5,491 nt of DNA, from the NCBI GenBank assembly GCA_902797345.1, contig CADBSL010000001.1:1-5491 (forward strand). Reading direction: 5' to 3'. Shown here one piece after another: positions 1 through 5,491 of the stretch. Numbering within the stretch: the stretch's first letter is position 1; each line of letters starts with the position of its first letter. The stretch is from an uncultured Eubacteriales bacterium (GTDB taxonomy: Bacteria > Bacillota > Clostridia > Peptostreptococcales > Anaerovoracaceae). The translations under genes were made by a program, and so were the position numbers. Under the pieces are notes generated by a model. It was not told the origin of the DNA. It was given only the letters and a program-made list of their open reading frames with translations, and made no database searches.

Positions 1-1652
1 ATGCCTTCACAGATGAAGTCTGCCGGGAAGAGTTCCTCGTCGAAGTGTTCACTGTTCTCGAAGGGGTAGTGCTGCTGAGCAAAGGGCATCGCGCCGCTGT
101 CGAACCAACAGTCGATGACATCCGGCACACGGTTCATGGTCTTTCCGCATTCCGGGCACTTGAAGTGGATGTCATCCACATAAGGACGATGCAGTTCGAT
201 GGTCTCGTCGATGTCTTCGATGGCCTTTTCCATCAGCTCTTTCCGGGAGCCGGCGGATTCCAGGTGACCGCATTCGCACCGCCAGATGTTCAGCGGTGTC
301 CCCCAGTAACGGCTTCTGGAGATGGCCCAGTCATTCAGGTTTTCCAGCCAGTTGCCGAACCGCTTTTCTCCCACGAAATCCGGGAACCAGTTGACCTTGT
401 TGTTCTCCCGGATCAGCACATCCTTGATCTTGGTCATTTCGATGTACCAGCTGGGCTTTGCGTAATACAGCAGCGGCGTCTGGCAGCGCCAGCAATGGGG
501 ATAGTTATGCATCATCTTCTGCTTGGCGAAAAGCTTGCCTTCCTGCGCCAGCCATTTGATGATCTCCGGATCTGCGTCCATAACGAACTTGCCTTCCCAG
601 GGAGTGGTCAGGTATTTCCCGTTTTCCGCCACCGGGTTCACTACCTGGATCCCGTATCTCCGGCAAGTATTGTAGTCGTCTTCACCGAAGGCGCCGGCAG
701 TGTGGACGATGCCGGTACCGTCTTCCGTGGTGACGTAATCTGCACAGGTCACGTAGAAGGCTTTGCCTTCCACTTTCACGAAGGGCATCAGCTGTTCATA
801 TTCCTGGTATTCCAGGTCCTTGCCCTTCATTTCTTCCAAGACTTCATATTCGCCCTTCAGAACGGTAGGAGCCAGGGCTTTCGCCAGGTAATAGATATTG
901 CCGTCTTCATATTTTACCTTTACATAATCCACGTCCGGGCCCACCGTTACGCAGACGTTGGCCGCCAGTGTCCAGGGGGTGGTGGTCCATGCCAGGAAGT
1001 ATTCGTCTTCCGCGCCCTTCTTCTTGAAGCGGACGGTAGCGGTCTCGGATTTGATCTCCTTATAGCCCAGAGCTACTTCGTGGGAAGCCAGTCCCGTTCC
1101 GCACCGGGGGCAGTAAGGCAGGATCTTATAGCCTTCATAGATGAATCCTTCTTTGAAGAACTTGTTCAGGATCCACCAGGCGGATTCGATGTAGTCGTTG
1201 TCCAGAGTGATGTAGGGGTGTTCCAGGTCTACCAGGTACCCCATTCTCTTGGTCATCTCTCTCCACTGAGCTTCATAGGTAAAAACGGATTCCCGGCACT
1301 TTTCATTGAATTCCGCGATGCCGTATTTTTCGATCTCGGGTTTGGAGGAAATGCCCAGCTGCTTTTCCACTTCGATCTCTACCGGCAGACCGTGGGTGTC
1401 CCAACCGGCCTTCCGCTTGATCTGGTAACCTTTCATGGTCTTGTATCTCAGGACGGAGTCCTTCAGGGTACGGGCCATCACGTGGTGGATGCCCGGTTTG
1501 CCGTTGGCAGTGGGCGGTCCTTCATAAAACACGAAGGCAGGCATGTCTGCCCGGGTCTTGACGCATTTGTCTAACAGGTCTTCTTTTTCCCACTGTGCGA
1601 CCTGCTCTTTTTGCAGTTCGGCGATGGGTTTGGTGGATAGATTCTCAAACAT
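1..1652 (-). CDS. ileS: Isoleucyl-tRNA synthetase, type 2 (IleRS2), N-terminal 550 residues; C-terminus beyond window
   Basis: This cytoplasmic class I synthetase charges tRNA-Ile with isoleucine. The ATG at 1652 follows AAAGGAG with a 6-nt spacer, giving MFENLSTKPI. The Rossmann signature is GPPTANGKPGIHH (residues 45-57), so the usual HIGH box reads GIHH (54-57). KAGWDTHGLPVE follows at 81-92. A zinc knuckle is formed by CPRC (181-184) and CWRC (387-390). The CP1 editing domain carries AWTTTPWTL (221-229) and GTGIVHTAGAFGEDD (312-326), where most relatives have HIAPAF or HTAPAF. Later come NWFPDFVGEKRFGNWL (421-436), WAISRSRYWGTPL (442-454), a second Cys cluster (459, 461, 499, 502) and DCWFDSG (514-520). 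The family is about 1,030-1,060 residues, so roughly half is present; KMSKS and the anticodon-binding domain lie off the left edge. The eukaryote-like motifs indicate IleRS2. The upstream Ile T-box agrees with this identity. Confidence 0.97.
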   Translation of the reverse strand, partial: MFENLSTKPIAELQKEQVAQWEKEDLLDKCVKTRADMPAFVFYEGPPTANGKPGIHHVMARTLKDSVLRYKTMKGYQIKRKAGWDTHGLPVEIEVEKQLGISSKPEIEKYGIAEFNEKCRESVFTYEAQWREMTKRMGYLVDLEHPYITLDNDYIESAWWILNKFFKEGFIYEGYKILPYCPRCGTGLASHEVALGYKEIKSETATVRFKKKGAEDEYFLAWTTTPWTLAANVCVTVGPDVDYVKVKYEDGNIYYLAKALAPTVLKGEYEVLEEMKGKDLEYQEYEQLMPFVKVEGKAFYVTCADYVTTEDGTGIVHTAGAFGEDDYNTCRRYGIQVVNPVAENGKYLTTPWEGKFVMDADPEIIKWLAQEGKLFAKQKMMHNYPHCWRCQTPLLYYAKPSWYIEMTKIKDVLIRENNKVNWFPDFVGEKRFGNWLENLNDWAISRSRYWGTPLNIWRCECGHLESAGSRKELMEKAIEDIDETIELHRPYVDDIHFKCPECGKTMNRVPDVIDCWFDSGAMPFAQQHYPFENSEHFDEELFPADFICEG

Positions 1653-1658
1653 TGTCTT

Positions 1659-1665
1659 CTCCTTT
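1659..1665 (-). promoter_or_regulatory. Ribosome binding site of ileS
   Basis: AAAGGAG lies 6 nt before the ATG at 1652. It sits in an A/T-rich stretch (1653-1696) that looks unpaired and follows the structured element at 1697-1825. It supports the chosen start codon. Confidence 0.85.
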
Positions 1666-1696
1666 TATGATTATTTCATTTATTTATCGATAGTAC

Positions 1697-1825
1697 GGGC
1701 TGCGGGGGGCGACAATAGCTTCCTCTCCGGAATCGGCGCCTTTCACGGGGCTAGATCGCCTTGGATGTTTCCACTTCTACGAGCGCCTTTCCTCCGAGGA
1801 ACTATTGCTCGCCCAAAGGCAGCCC
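1697..1825 (-). ncRNA. Unidentified structured RNA element in the ileS leader, downstream of the T-box terminator
   Basis: Read as minus-strand RNA, the ends close a long helix. GGGCTGC (1825-1819) pairs with GCAGCCC (1703-1697). After a CTTT/CCC internal loop, GGGCGA pairs with TCGCCC, CAATAG with CTATTG, and TTCCTC with GAGGAA (arms 1814-1796 and 1725-1707). That makes about 25 bp interrupted only by one internal loop and two single-G bulges. The 70-nt apical part (1795-1726) can form an inner helix, GGAA/TTCC plus GGCGC/GCGCC. It can also form two small hairpins, TGGA-AACA-TCCA and GGC-GATCTA-GCC. No U-run follows the 3' arm, so it is not an intrinsic terminator. It would be present only in transcripts that read through the T-box, or in RNA from a local promoter. 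I could not match it by eye to a known riboswitch or ncRNA class. A palindromic repeat element is the main alternative. Confidence 0.5.
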
Positions 1826-1855
1826 TCATTTTAGGTCGAATCATTATAGGTCGAC
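1826..1855 (-). repeat. Two adjacent 15-bp direct repeats containing -10-like boxes
   Basis: On the plus strand, tcattttaggtcgaa (1826-1840) is followed directly by tcattataggtcgac (1841-1855), with 13 of 15 positions identical. On the minus strand each unit carries a -10-like hexamer, TATAAT (1848-1843) and TAAAAT (1833-1828). A transcript starting just after TATAAT would enter the structured element at 1825 almost at once. However, no good -35 box is visible 16-18 nt upstream, where the sequence is the T-box terminator's U-tract. Promoter activity is therefore only a possibility. The repeat itself is directly visible. Confidence 0.55.
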
Positions 1856-1865
1856 TCCAAAGACG

Positions 1866-1894
1866 AAAAAATCCCGAAGACAATGTCTTCGGGA
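1866..1894 (-). terminator. Intrinsic terminator of the ileS T-box leader
   Basis: TCCCGAAGAC (1894-1885) and GTCTTCGGGA (1881-1872) form a perfect 10-bp stem around the loop ATT. A run of six T follows on the minus strand (1871-1866). It lies directly after the T-box sequence, as expected for the terminator that competes with the antiterminator. Confidence 0.92.
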
Positions 1895-2124
1895 CGATAA
1901 AAAACCGCGGTACCACCCGTGTTATATTTGATCCCCGGATAGGCTTCCGGAAATAAATATCGCTCTGTCCGCTTAACGCGCGGGGACGGGTGGGCTTACT
2001 GTTTTTTCAGCTCACCGGCTCCAAAGTGATTTTCAGATGCGCTCGTCTGCGGTCTCGCACCCACCGGCCGCTCTCTGGAAGGCTCCTGCATCCTACTCTC
2101 TTTTTCTCAGCCTTTTTGCTCTAC
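1866..2124 (-). promoter_or_regulatory. T-box riboswitch, isoleucine-specific, controlling ileS
   Basis: This leader senses uncharged tRNA-Ile and switches between termination and read-through. The conserved T-box GGGTGGTACCGCGG lies at 1918-1905, and its UGGU bulge would pair with an ACCA acceptor end (discriminator A), as in tRNA-Ile. In stem I, AGTA (2097-2094) precedes GGATGC (2093-2088), which pairs with GCATC (2040-2036). Opposite AGTA, the specifier loop TGAAAATCAC carries ATC (2030-2028), an Ile codon followed by a purine. The distal stem I motif CAGAGAGCGGCCGGTGG and GCGAGACCGC fits the family's AG-bulge and terminal loop. A CCGC/GCGG hairpin and a CCGGA/TCCGG hairpin occupy the stem II/III region. 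The exact 5' end is inferred from the promoter at 2131-2159. Confidence 0.95.
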
Positions 2125-2130
2125 CCCACT

Positions 2131-2159
2131 ATATTACTGAAAAAACCGCAGGTTGTCAA
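2131..2159 (-). promoter_or_regulatory. Vegetative promoter of the T-box-ileS transcript
   Basis: TTGACA (2159-2154) is followed by a 17-nt spacer and TAATAT (2136-2131) on the minus strand. Transcription would start near 2122-2125, just before T-box stem I. The perfect -35 box and ideal spacing make this the likely housekeeping-sigma promoter of ileS. No strong terminator separates it from the transporter gene upstream, so some read-through is possible. Confidence 0.8.
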
Positions 2160-2206
2160 TTTGAATCCGAGGGAATTTCAAAGATTTTACGCTCTTTCAA
2201 AGCTCA

Positions 2207-3469
2207 TTATACCCTTTCCCCGTCTGGATGCCGCCAGCGAACATCCGCCCGAGCCTTCCGGTGGCTCAACAGGTACGCCCACACCACGATCAACAGCGAT
2301 ATTCCGTTAAAAACGGAAAACAGGATATAGGAGGGAATATAGCTGCCGGTCAGATCCGCCAGCACGCCGGGAACAGCGGAAAACGCCAAAGCGCCTCCGG
2401 CATAGGTAACCTGAAATCGGCGGACTGCATCTCCGTATCGTTGCGGTTTTTCCAGATCTCCGGCCCAGACGGAAGGTCCGATGGAACAAAGGGCGTATCC
2501 CAGTCCCAACGCCACCCCTCCGGCAAAACAAAAGGTTTTGTTCCCCGTAAAAGTCAGGCAGCACATCACATGTCCGGCGATCAGGATCCCACCAAAGAGA
2601 ATAGTCGAAGCCAACCCTCCGACCCGGTCAGTGACCTCCCCGTAGAGGAGTTTCCCGATCACGATCATCACTCCGACCACACTGATCACCAAAGCGATAT
2701 CCATGGCGGAGATCCCCTCGGAATCAAACAACACCGTCAAGTGAGAAAACCCCGGATTGGCCAGTCCGCCCATCACGAGGCAGGCAGCGCACATGGCCAC
2801 CCACATCCCCGGAGACAGACCTCTGCCGGCATGGCTCTTTCTGGCGTCTGCCTTTTCCGTTCCGGGAGCGCCCTGGCCATAAGGTCTGAGACCTTTCTCC
2901 GAGGGATCGTTCCGGATCAGGATCACAAGGATCACCGCCAGGACCCAGATCGCTGCGCCCTCCAGAGTAAATGACGTTTTCAGGGAACTGGACTCTACCA
3001 ATCGGGTCGTGATCAACGGGAGAAAGATCGTGGCGATCCCGCTGCCGGCGCCGCAGATACTCAGAGACAATGCCCGCCGACGGTAAAACCAGTTTCCCAT
3101 GAGGATCGAAATGGGGATCATGGAACCCAGCCCATAGGCCAGCCCTGAAATCGCCGCCCCCAGGCAGAACAACCCGTACCCTCCGGCGAAACTATAAAGG
3201 ACAAAAGCGGTCCCGGCAAAGAACGCCGACAGGAAGATCCCGATCCGCAGCGATACCCGGTCATAGAAGAACCGGATCAATAGCATCGAGAAAAAAGCCA
3301 CCAAACACCGCAGCATCACCAGCGAAGAAGTCTGTCCGTTGGTCAGCCCATATTCATCCATGATATAGGGCAGGTAAACGGCAAATCCGTTGGACACCGT
3401 CCCCATCGTTATAAATATCGTCAACGCTCCCGCCAGGCAGACGATCCACCCGTAGTGCAAGCCTTTCAC
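2207..3469 (-). CDS. Major facilitator superfamily transporter, 12 TM, resembling oxalate/formate or monocarboxylate transporters
   Basis: This 420-residue integral membrane protein is a normal length for MFS. About twelve hydrophobic segments fall near residues 8-28, 48-66, 76-94, 98-119, 133-155, 170-186, 224-245, 258-280, 287-306, 312-330, 350-372 and 377-400, with a charged loop (187-220) between the halves. The opening LHYGWIV is typical of the OFA/monocarboxylate-type MFS branch, as is NDPSEKGLRPYG (187-198) at the end of the N-terminal half. The MFS A-motif appears as FFYDRVSLR (67-75) and, in the C-terminal half, as GEVTDRVGG (277-285). The start is GTG, supported by AAGGTGAG just upstream and a promoter at 3504-3531. 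The gene ends with TAA 48 bases before the ileS -35 box. Substrate cannot be read from the sequence. An organic anion is the family-based guess, and a drug-efflux role is less likely. Confidence 0.9.
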   Translation of the reverse strand: MKGLHYGWIVCLAGALTIFITMGTVSNGFAVYLPYIMDEYGLTNGQTSSLVMLRCLVAFFSMLLIRFFYDRVSLRIGIFLSAFFAGTAFVLYSFAGGYGLFCLGAAISGLAYGLGSMIPISILMGNWFYRRRALSLSICGAGSGIATIFLPLITTRLVESSSLKTSFTLEGAAIWVLAVILVILIRNDPSEKGLRPYGQGAPGTEKADARKSHAGRGLSPGMWVAMCAACLVMGGLANPGFSHLTVLFDSEGISAMDIALVISVVGVMIVIGKLLYGEVTDRVGGLASTILFGGILIAGHVMCCLTFTGNKTFCFAGGVALGLGYALCSIGPSVWAGDLEKPQRYGDAVRRFQVTYAGGALAFSAVPGVLADLTGSYIPSYILFSVFNGISLLIVVWAYLLSHRKARADVRWRHPDGERV

Positions 3470-3472
3470 GTT

Positions 3473-3480
3473 CTCACCTT
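3473..3480 (-). promoter_or_regulatory. Ribosome binding site fixing the GTG start of the MFS gene
   Basis: AAGGTGAG ends 3 nt before the GTG at 3469-3467, with its AGG core about 7 nt away. The next in-frame ATG (residue 22) lies inside the first membrane segment and has no such site. GTG is therefore the likely start. Confidence 0.75.
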
Positions 3481-3503
3481 CCCTTGTCTTCGCATCGTTT
3501 CAC

Positions 3504-3531
3504 ATTGTAACATACCTCCGACCATTGTCAA
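3504..3531 (-). promoter_or_regulatory. Vegetative promoter of the MFS transporter gene
   Basis: TTGACA (3531-3526), a 16-nt spacer and TACAAT (3509-3504) lie on the minus strand, about 35 bases before the GTG start. This would give a short leader of roughly 25-30 nt. It lies after the terminator of the upstream gene, so the transporter looks independently transcribed. Confidence 0.8.
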
Positions 3532-3544
3532 CGACTGGAGACAT

Positions 3545-3579
3545 AAAATGACCGGGCGGTCGTTGTTCCACCCGGTCAT
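3545..3579 (-). terminator. Intrinsic terminator after the SLH surface-protein gene
   Basis: ATGACCGGG (3579-3571) and CCCGGTCAT (3556-3548) form a 9-bp stem with a 14-nt loop, followed by a short T run on the minus strand (3548-3545). It lies 25 bases after the TAG stop at 3605. The stem also reads on the plus strand, but no plus-strand gene ends here. Confidence 0.75.
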
Positions 3580-3604
3580 CTGTTCTCTTCGATTATTTGT
3601 GTTC

Positions 3605-5491
3605 CTACAGGAGGCAGAAACGGTGCAGCACTGCTGCGATCTGCATCCGGTTGGTGTTGCCGGCCGGTTCCAGCGTGGTAGCGGAGGTGCCGGTCATGAT
3701 CTTCGCTGCATTGACCCACTTCATCGCATCCACTGCATAGTCGCCGATCTGAGACGCATCCTTATATTTGCTCAGGTTTACCCCTGCGCCGTTCGCTTTG
3801 CTGACCGCACCGGTCAGCGTCGCATATCGATACAGGATCGTTGCCAGCTGCTGCCTGGTGATGGGGTCATTGGGCCCGAAGCGCCCGTCTTCATACCCGT
3901 TGACGATGCCGTTCTGGTGCGCCCAGGCTACAGCATCCGCATACCAGGCTCCGGCTTCCACGTCCTTGAAGGAGGACGGGGCCGTATAGGTTTCGGATTC
4001 TTCCGTGCCGGTGATGTCGAGCTCGGAGCCGGAAGCCGGGAGTTCCATGCTTTCCGAAGGTTCCGTCGCCTCGCTTTCCGGAGACTCGAGACTGGAGTCC
4101 GGAGTCTGGAGCTCGGAGTCTGGAGTCTGGAGCTCTGGGCTGGAAGCTGGAAGCTGGAAGCTGGAAGCCGTTTCCTTCGCTTCGCTCAGGATGACAGCGT
4201 CCGTGTCATTCTGAGGTGCAGTTTCTGTTGTCATTCCGAGGCCTTCGTCCGAGGAATCCTCTTCCAGAGGAATCACTTCGGAGGCAGCCGCCGCAGTGGC
4301 CGGGCTTCCTGCCAGACGATACAGGATCGTGACGATCATCCCGCGGCTGGCGCCCGTAGAAGGTTCAAAGACGCCTGCGCCGGTCCCGTTCATCAGGCTG
4401 TGATCCTTCACGTACTGCACATCATTCGCGAACCAGTCGTCGGTATAAACATCATAGAACCCTGCTACTTTCTGTGCATTATTATAGTGGATGTCCTGAG
4501 TCAGATTATACTTCCCGCCACCGTTGTCCTCTGCCAGCTTCTGTACCGAATTCCACTGAGACTGGGTCCCCCGGAACACGATATCCGCCAGATTGTCGCA
4601 AGCCGCAAAGGCCGATAGCTGGATGCTGGTCAGTGTAGAGGGAAGGGTCACCGATTTCAGGTTCTCACACCCCATAAAGGTGAATTCTTCGATCTTCTTG
4701 ACGCCCTCCGGGATCACCACTTCCACCAGGCTCTGGCACCCGAAGAAGGCACTGTTGCCGATGGTCTTCACAGAATCCGGCAGCCAGACACTGCCGATGG
4801 CGGTGTTCTGGAAGGCTGCGTTGCCGATGGTCTGGAGTGTCGAAGGCAGGTTCACGCTCTGCAGAGAGATGTCATTGTAGAAGGCATATTCCCCGATCTC
4901 CGTCAATCCGTTGGGCAGGGAGGCTGCCGTCAGGGCCGTACAGGTGGCAAAGGACCAGGAGCCCACTTTGGTGACCCCGCTGGCCACTTCCACGGATTTG
5001 ATGTCGGTTGCCGGGTGTGCCACAGCTGCCGGCGCATCGTAATTCGGACGCCCGTATCCGGCAATGGCGCTGGTCCCCAGGGGATACACGCGCTTCCGGA
5101 CCCGGTTGATGGCATTGCCTTCAATAGTATAAACATGGGTATCCGTCACTTTGATGACGATCCCGGTGTGATTGATCCGGGTGGGTCCCTGGAAAAAGAC
5201 CTGGTCCCCCACCTTCGGAGTCGTATACCACTGCTTTTTGTTCTTATAATAAGTAGAAGAAGACGGTGTATAGCCGTTGAAAGACCCGCAGATCAGCTCC
5301 TTCGCCTTCCAGGAACCGTAAGTGCTCCACATACACCAGTCCACGAAGGCGTCGCACCACTCCGACGGATAGTAGATGTAGGGTGCGCCTTCCGTATATT
5401 TCAGCTCATAGGTATATTTCGTATAGTTCTTGTCTCCGTTGTTGGTATCCTTACCGTACAGTTCGCTGCCGCTGGCCTTTTCGTGATACAG
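3605..5491 (-). CDS. Cell-surface protein: CHAP-type amidase domain, BspA-like leucine-rich repeats, three SLH modules (N-terminus beyond window)
   Basis: The frame is open to the right edge, leaving 628 residues; signal peptide and start lie outside. The in-frame GTG at 5344 falls inside the amidase domain and is not a credible start. Residues 1-150 resemble CHAP amidases or endopeptidases that cut peptidoglycan. Visible are YGKDTNN, EWCDAFVDWC with probable nucleophile C46, PKVGDQVFF, NHTGIV with H108, and TIEGNA (E124, N126). Residues 163-305 hold about six 22-23-residue BspA-type repeats (pattern LPxxLxxIGxxAFxxCxxLxxV), then the usual cap, RGTQSQW...IHYNN. SLH1 spans about 343-395, SLH2 506-555 (FKDVEAGAWYADAVAWA...ITRQQ) and SLH3 573-626. 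SLH modules normally bind pyruvylated secondary wall polymers, so the protein is probably wall-anchored. Substrates and ligands of the LRR domain are unknown. An acidic Ser/Pro/Glu-rich linker (396-505) splits SLH1 from SLH2 and is encoded by repeats. Transcription ends at 3545-3579. Confidence 0.9.
   Translation of the reverse strand: MYHEKASGSELYGKDTNNGDKNYTKYTYELKYTEGAPYIYYPSEWCDAFVDWCMWSTYGSWKAKELICGSFNGYTPSSSTYYKNKKQWYTTPKVGDQVFFQGPTRINHTGIVIKVTDTHVYTIEGNAINRVRKRVYPLGTSAIAGYGRPNYDAPAAVAHPATDIKSVEVASGVTKVGSWSFATCTALTAASLPNGLTEIGEYAFYNDISLQSVNLPSTLQTIGNAAFQNTAIGSVWLPDSVKTIGNSAFFGCQSLVEVVIPEGVKKIEEFTFMGCENLKSVTLPSTLTSIQLSAFAACDNLADIVFRGTQSQWNSVQKLAEDNGGGKYNLTQDIHYNNAQKVAGFYDVYTDDWFANDVQYVKDHSLMNGTGAGVFEPSTGASRGMIVTILYRLAGSPATAAAASEVIPLEEDSSDEGLGMTTETAPQNDTDAVILSEAKETASSFQLPASSPELQTPDSELQTPDSSLESPESEATEPSESMELPASGSELDITGTEESETYTAPSSFKDVEAGAWYADAVAWAHQNGIVNGYEDGRFGPNDPITRQQLATILYRYATLTGAVSKANGAGVNLSKYKDASQIGDYAVDAMKWVNAAKIMTGTSATTLEPAGNTNRMQIAAVLHRFCLL
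4101..4168 (-). repeat. Short tandem repeats coding the linker between SLH1 and SLH2
   Basis: On the plus strand, ggagtctggagctc occurs at 4101-4114 and again at 4122-4135, a 21-bp period that encodes ELQTPDS twice on the minus strand. More degenerate copies extend to about 4084. Next to them, tggaagc occurs four times without interruption (4141-4168). Because 7 is not a multiple of 3, that array cycles through all frames and encodes a Ser/Phe/Gln/Leu/Pro/Ala-rich stretch. The reading frame stays open throughout. Copy-number changes in the 7-bp array would shift the frame and remove SLH2 and SLH3 unless they came in threes. Confidence 0.85.
4172..4258. repeat. Palindromic dispersed-type repeat inside the coding region (three related copies)
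   Basis: Three related copies lie close together on the plus strand. Copy one is ttccttcgcttcgctcagg followed by atgaca (4172-4196). Copy two is tgtcattctgag (4204-4215), inverted relative to copy one and forming with it a near-perfect 12-bp palindrome. Copy three is tgtcattccgag (4229-4240), continuing as gccttcgtccgaggaatc to 4258, where ccgagg and the later ccgagg repeat around the centre. The form 'tgtcattctgagcgaagcg' plus 'aaggaatc' resembles a short repeat seen between genes in many bacterial genomes. Here it is translated on the minus strand as part of the acidic linker, including VILSEAKE. Identification as a dispersed family member rests on memory and needs a genome-wide count. Confidence 0.65.

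Noticed and set aside
45..1574. Long plus-strand open frame of 509 codons opposite ileS
   Set aside because: It lies wholly antisense to an unmistakable isoleucyl-tRNA synthetase, and its translation shows no recognisable domain. It is an effect of the GC-rich codon use of ileS.
1697..1825. Second intrinsic terminator or second T-box before ileS
   Set aside because: There is no U-run after the helix and no second GGTGGTACCGCG motif or specifier loop.
2205..2210. TATAAT on the minus strand at the MFS stop codon as an extra ileS promoter
   Set aside because: No -35-like hexamer lies 16-18 nt upstream, and a much better promoter is present at 2131-2159.
1543..2330. Plus-strand open frames over the T-box leader
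   Set aside because: They cross the T-box, its terminator and the structured element, and match no protein family I recognise.
2228..2974. Plus-strand 248-codon frame opposite the MFS gene
   Set aside because: Its composition is rich in His, Gln, Ser and Arg, as expected for the complement of hydrophobic codons. The minus strand encodes a clear 12-TM transporter.
4084..4258. CRISPR array
   Set aside because: The units are 7 and 21 bp with no unique spacers of constant length, and the segment is translated in frame.
3455..4618. Plus-strand open frame of 387 codons, containing repeat-derived peptides such as LRFAQDD
   Set aside because: It is antisense to the SLH region. Its peptides are translations of the repeat DNA on the wrong strand, and the domain match is clearly on the minus strand.

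Overview
All supportable genes in this window lie on the minus strand. Moderate-to-high GC, an isoleucine T-box leader, Gram-positive-style Shine-Dalgarno sites and an S-layer-homology (SLH) surface protein point to a Gram-positive Bacillota, most likely a Clostridia-type anaerobe. This is inferred from gene families, and no species can be named.

In the direction of transcription (right to left), positions 5491-3605 hold the C-terminal 628 residues of an exported cell-wall protein. It combines a CHAP-type cysteine amidase domain, about six BspA-type leucine-rich repeats and three SLH modules. SLH1 and SLH2 are separated by a roughly 110-residue low-complexity linker encoded by short tandem repeats and by a palindromic sequence resembling a common dispersed intergenic repeat. 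A hairpin terminator (3545-3579) closes the gene. A separate promoter (3504-3531) then drives a 420-residue MFS transporter (3469-2207, GTG start).

Next comes a well-formed promoter (2131-2159) and a T-box riboswitch with an AUC (Ile) specifier and a UGGU acceptor-end bulge, ending in an intrinsic terminator (1866-1894). Between this terminator and ileS is a second, unexpected structured segment (1697-1825). A bulged 25-bp helix closes a branched apical region of about 70 nt, and two 15-bp direct repeats sit just upstream. I could not match it to a known RNA class. ileS itself (1652 to the window edge) is a type 2 isoleucyl-tRNA synthetase whose HIGH signature is replaced by GIHH, a variant linked to extreme mupirocin resistance.

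The three genes look like separate transcription units rather than one pathway. The clear regulatory logic is at ileS: uncharged tRNA-Ile should prevent termination in the leader and raise synthetase expression. The items most worth a second look are the extra structured leader element, the repeat-derived linker inside the SLH region, and the GIHH motif.
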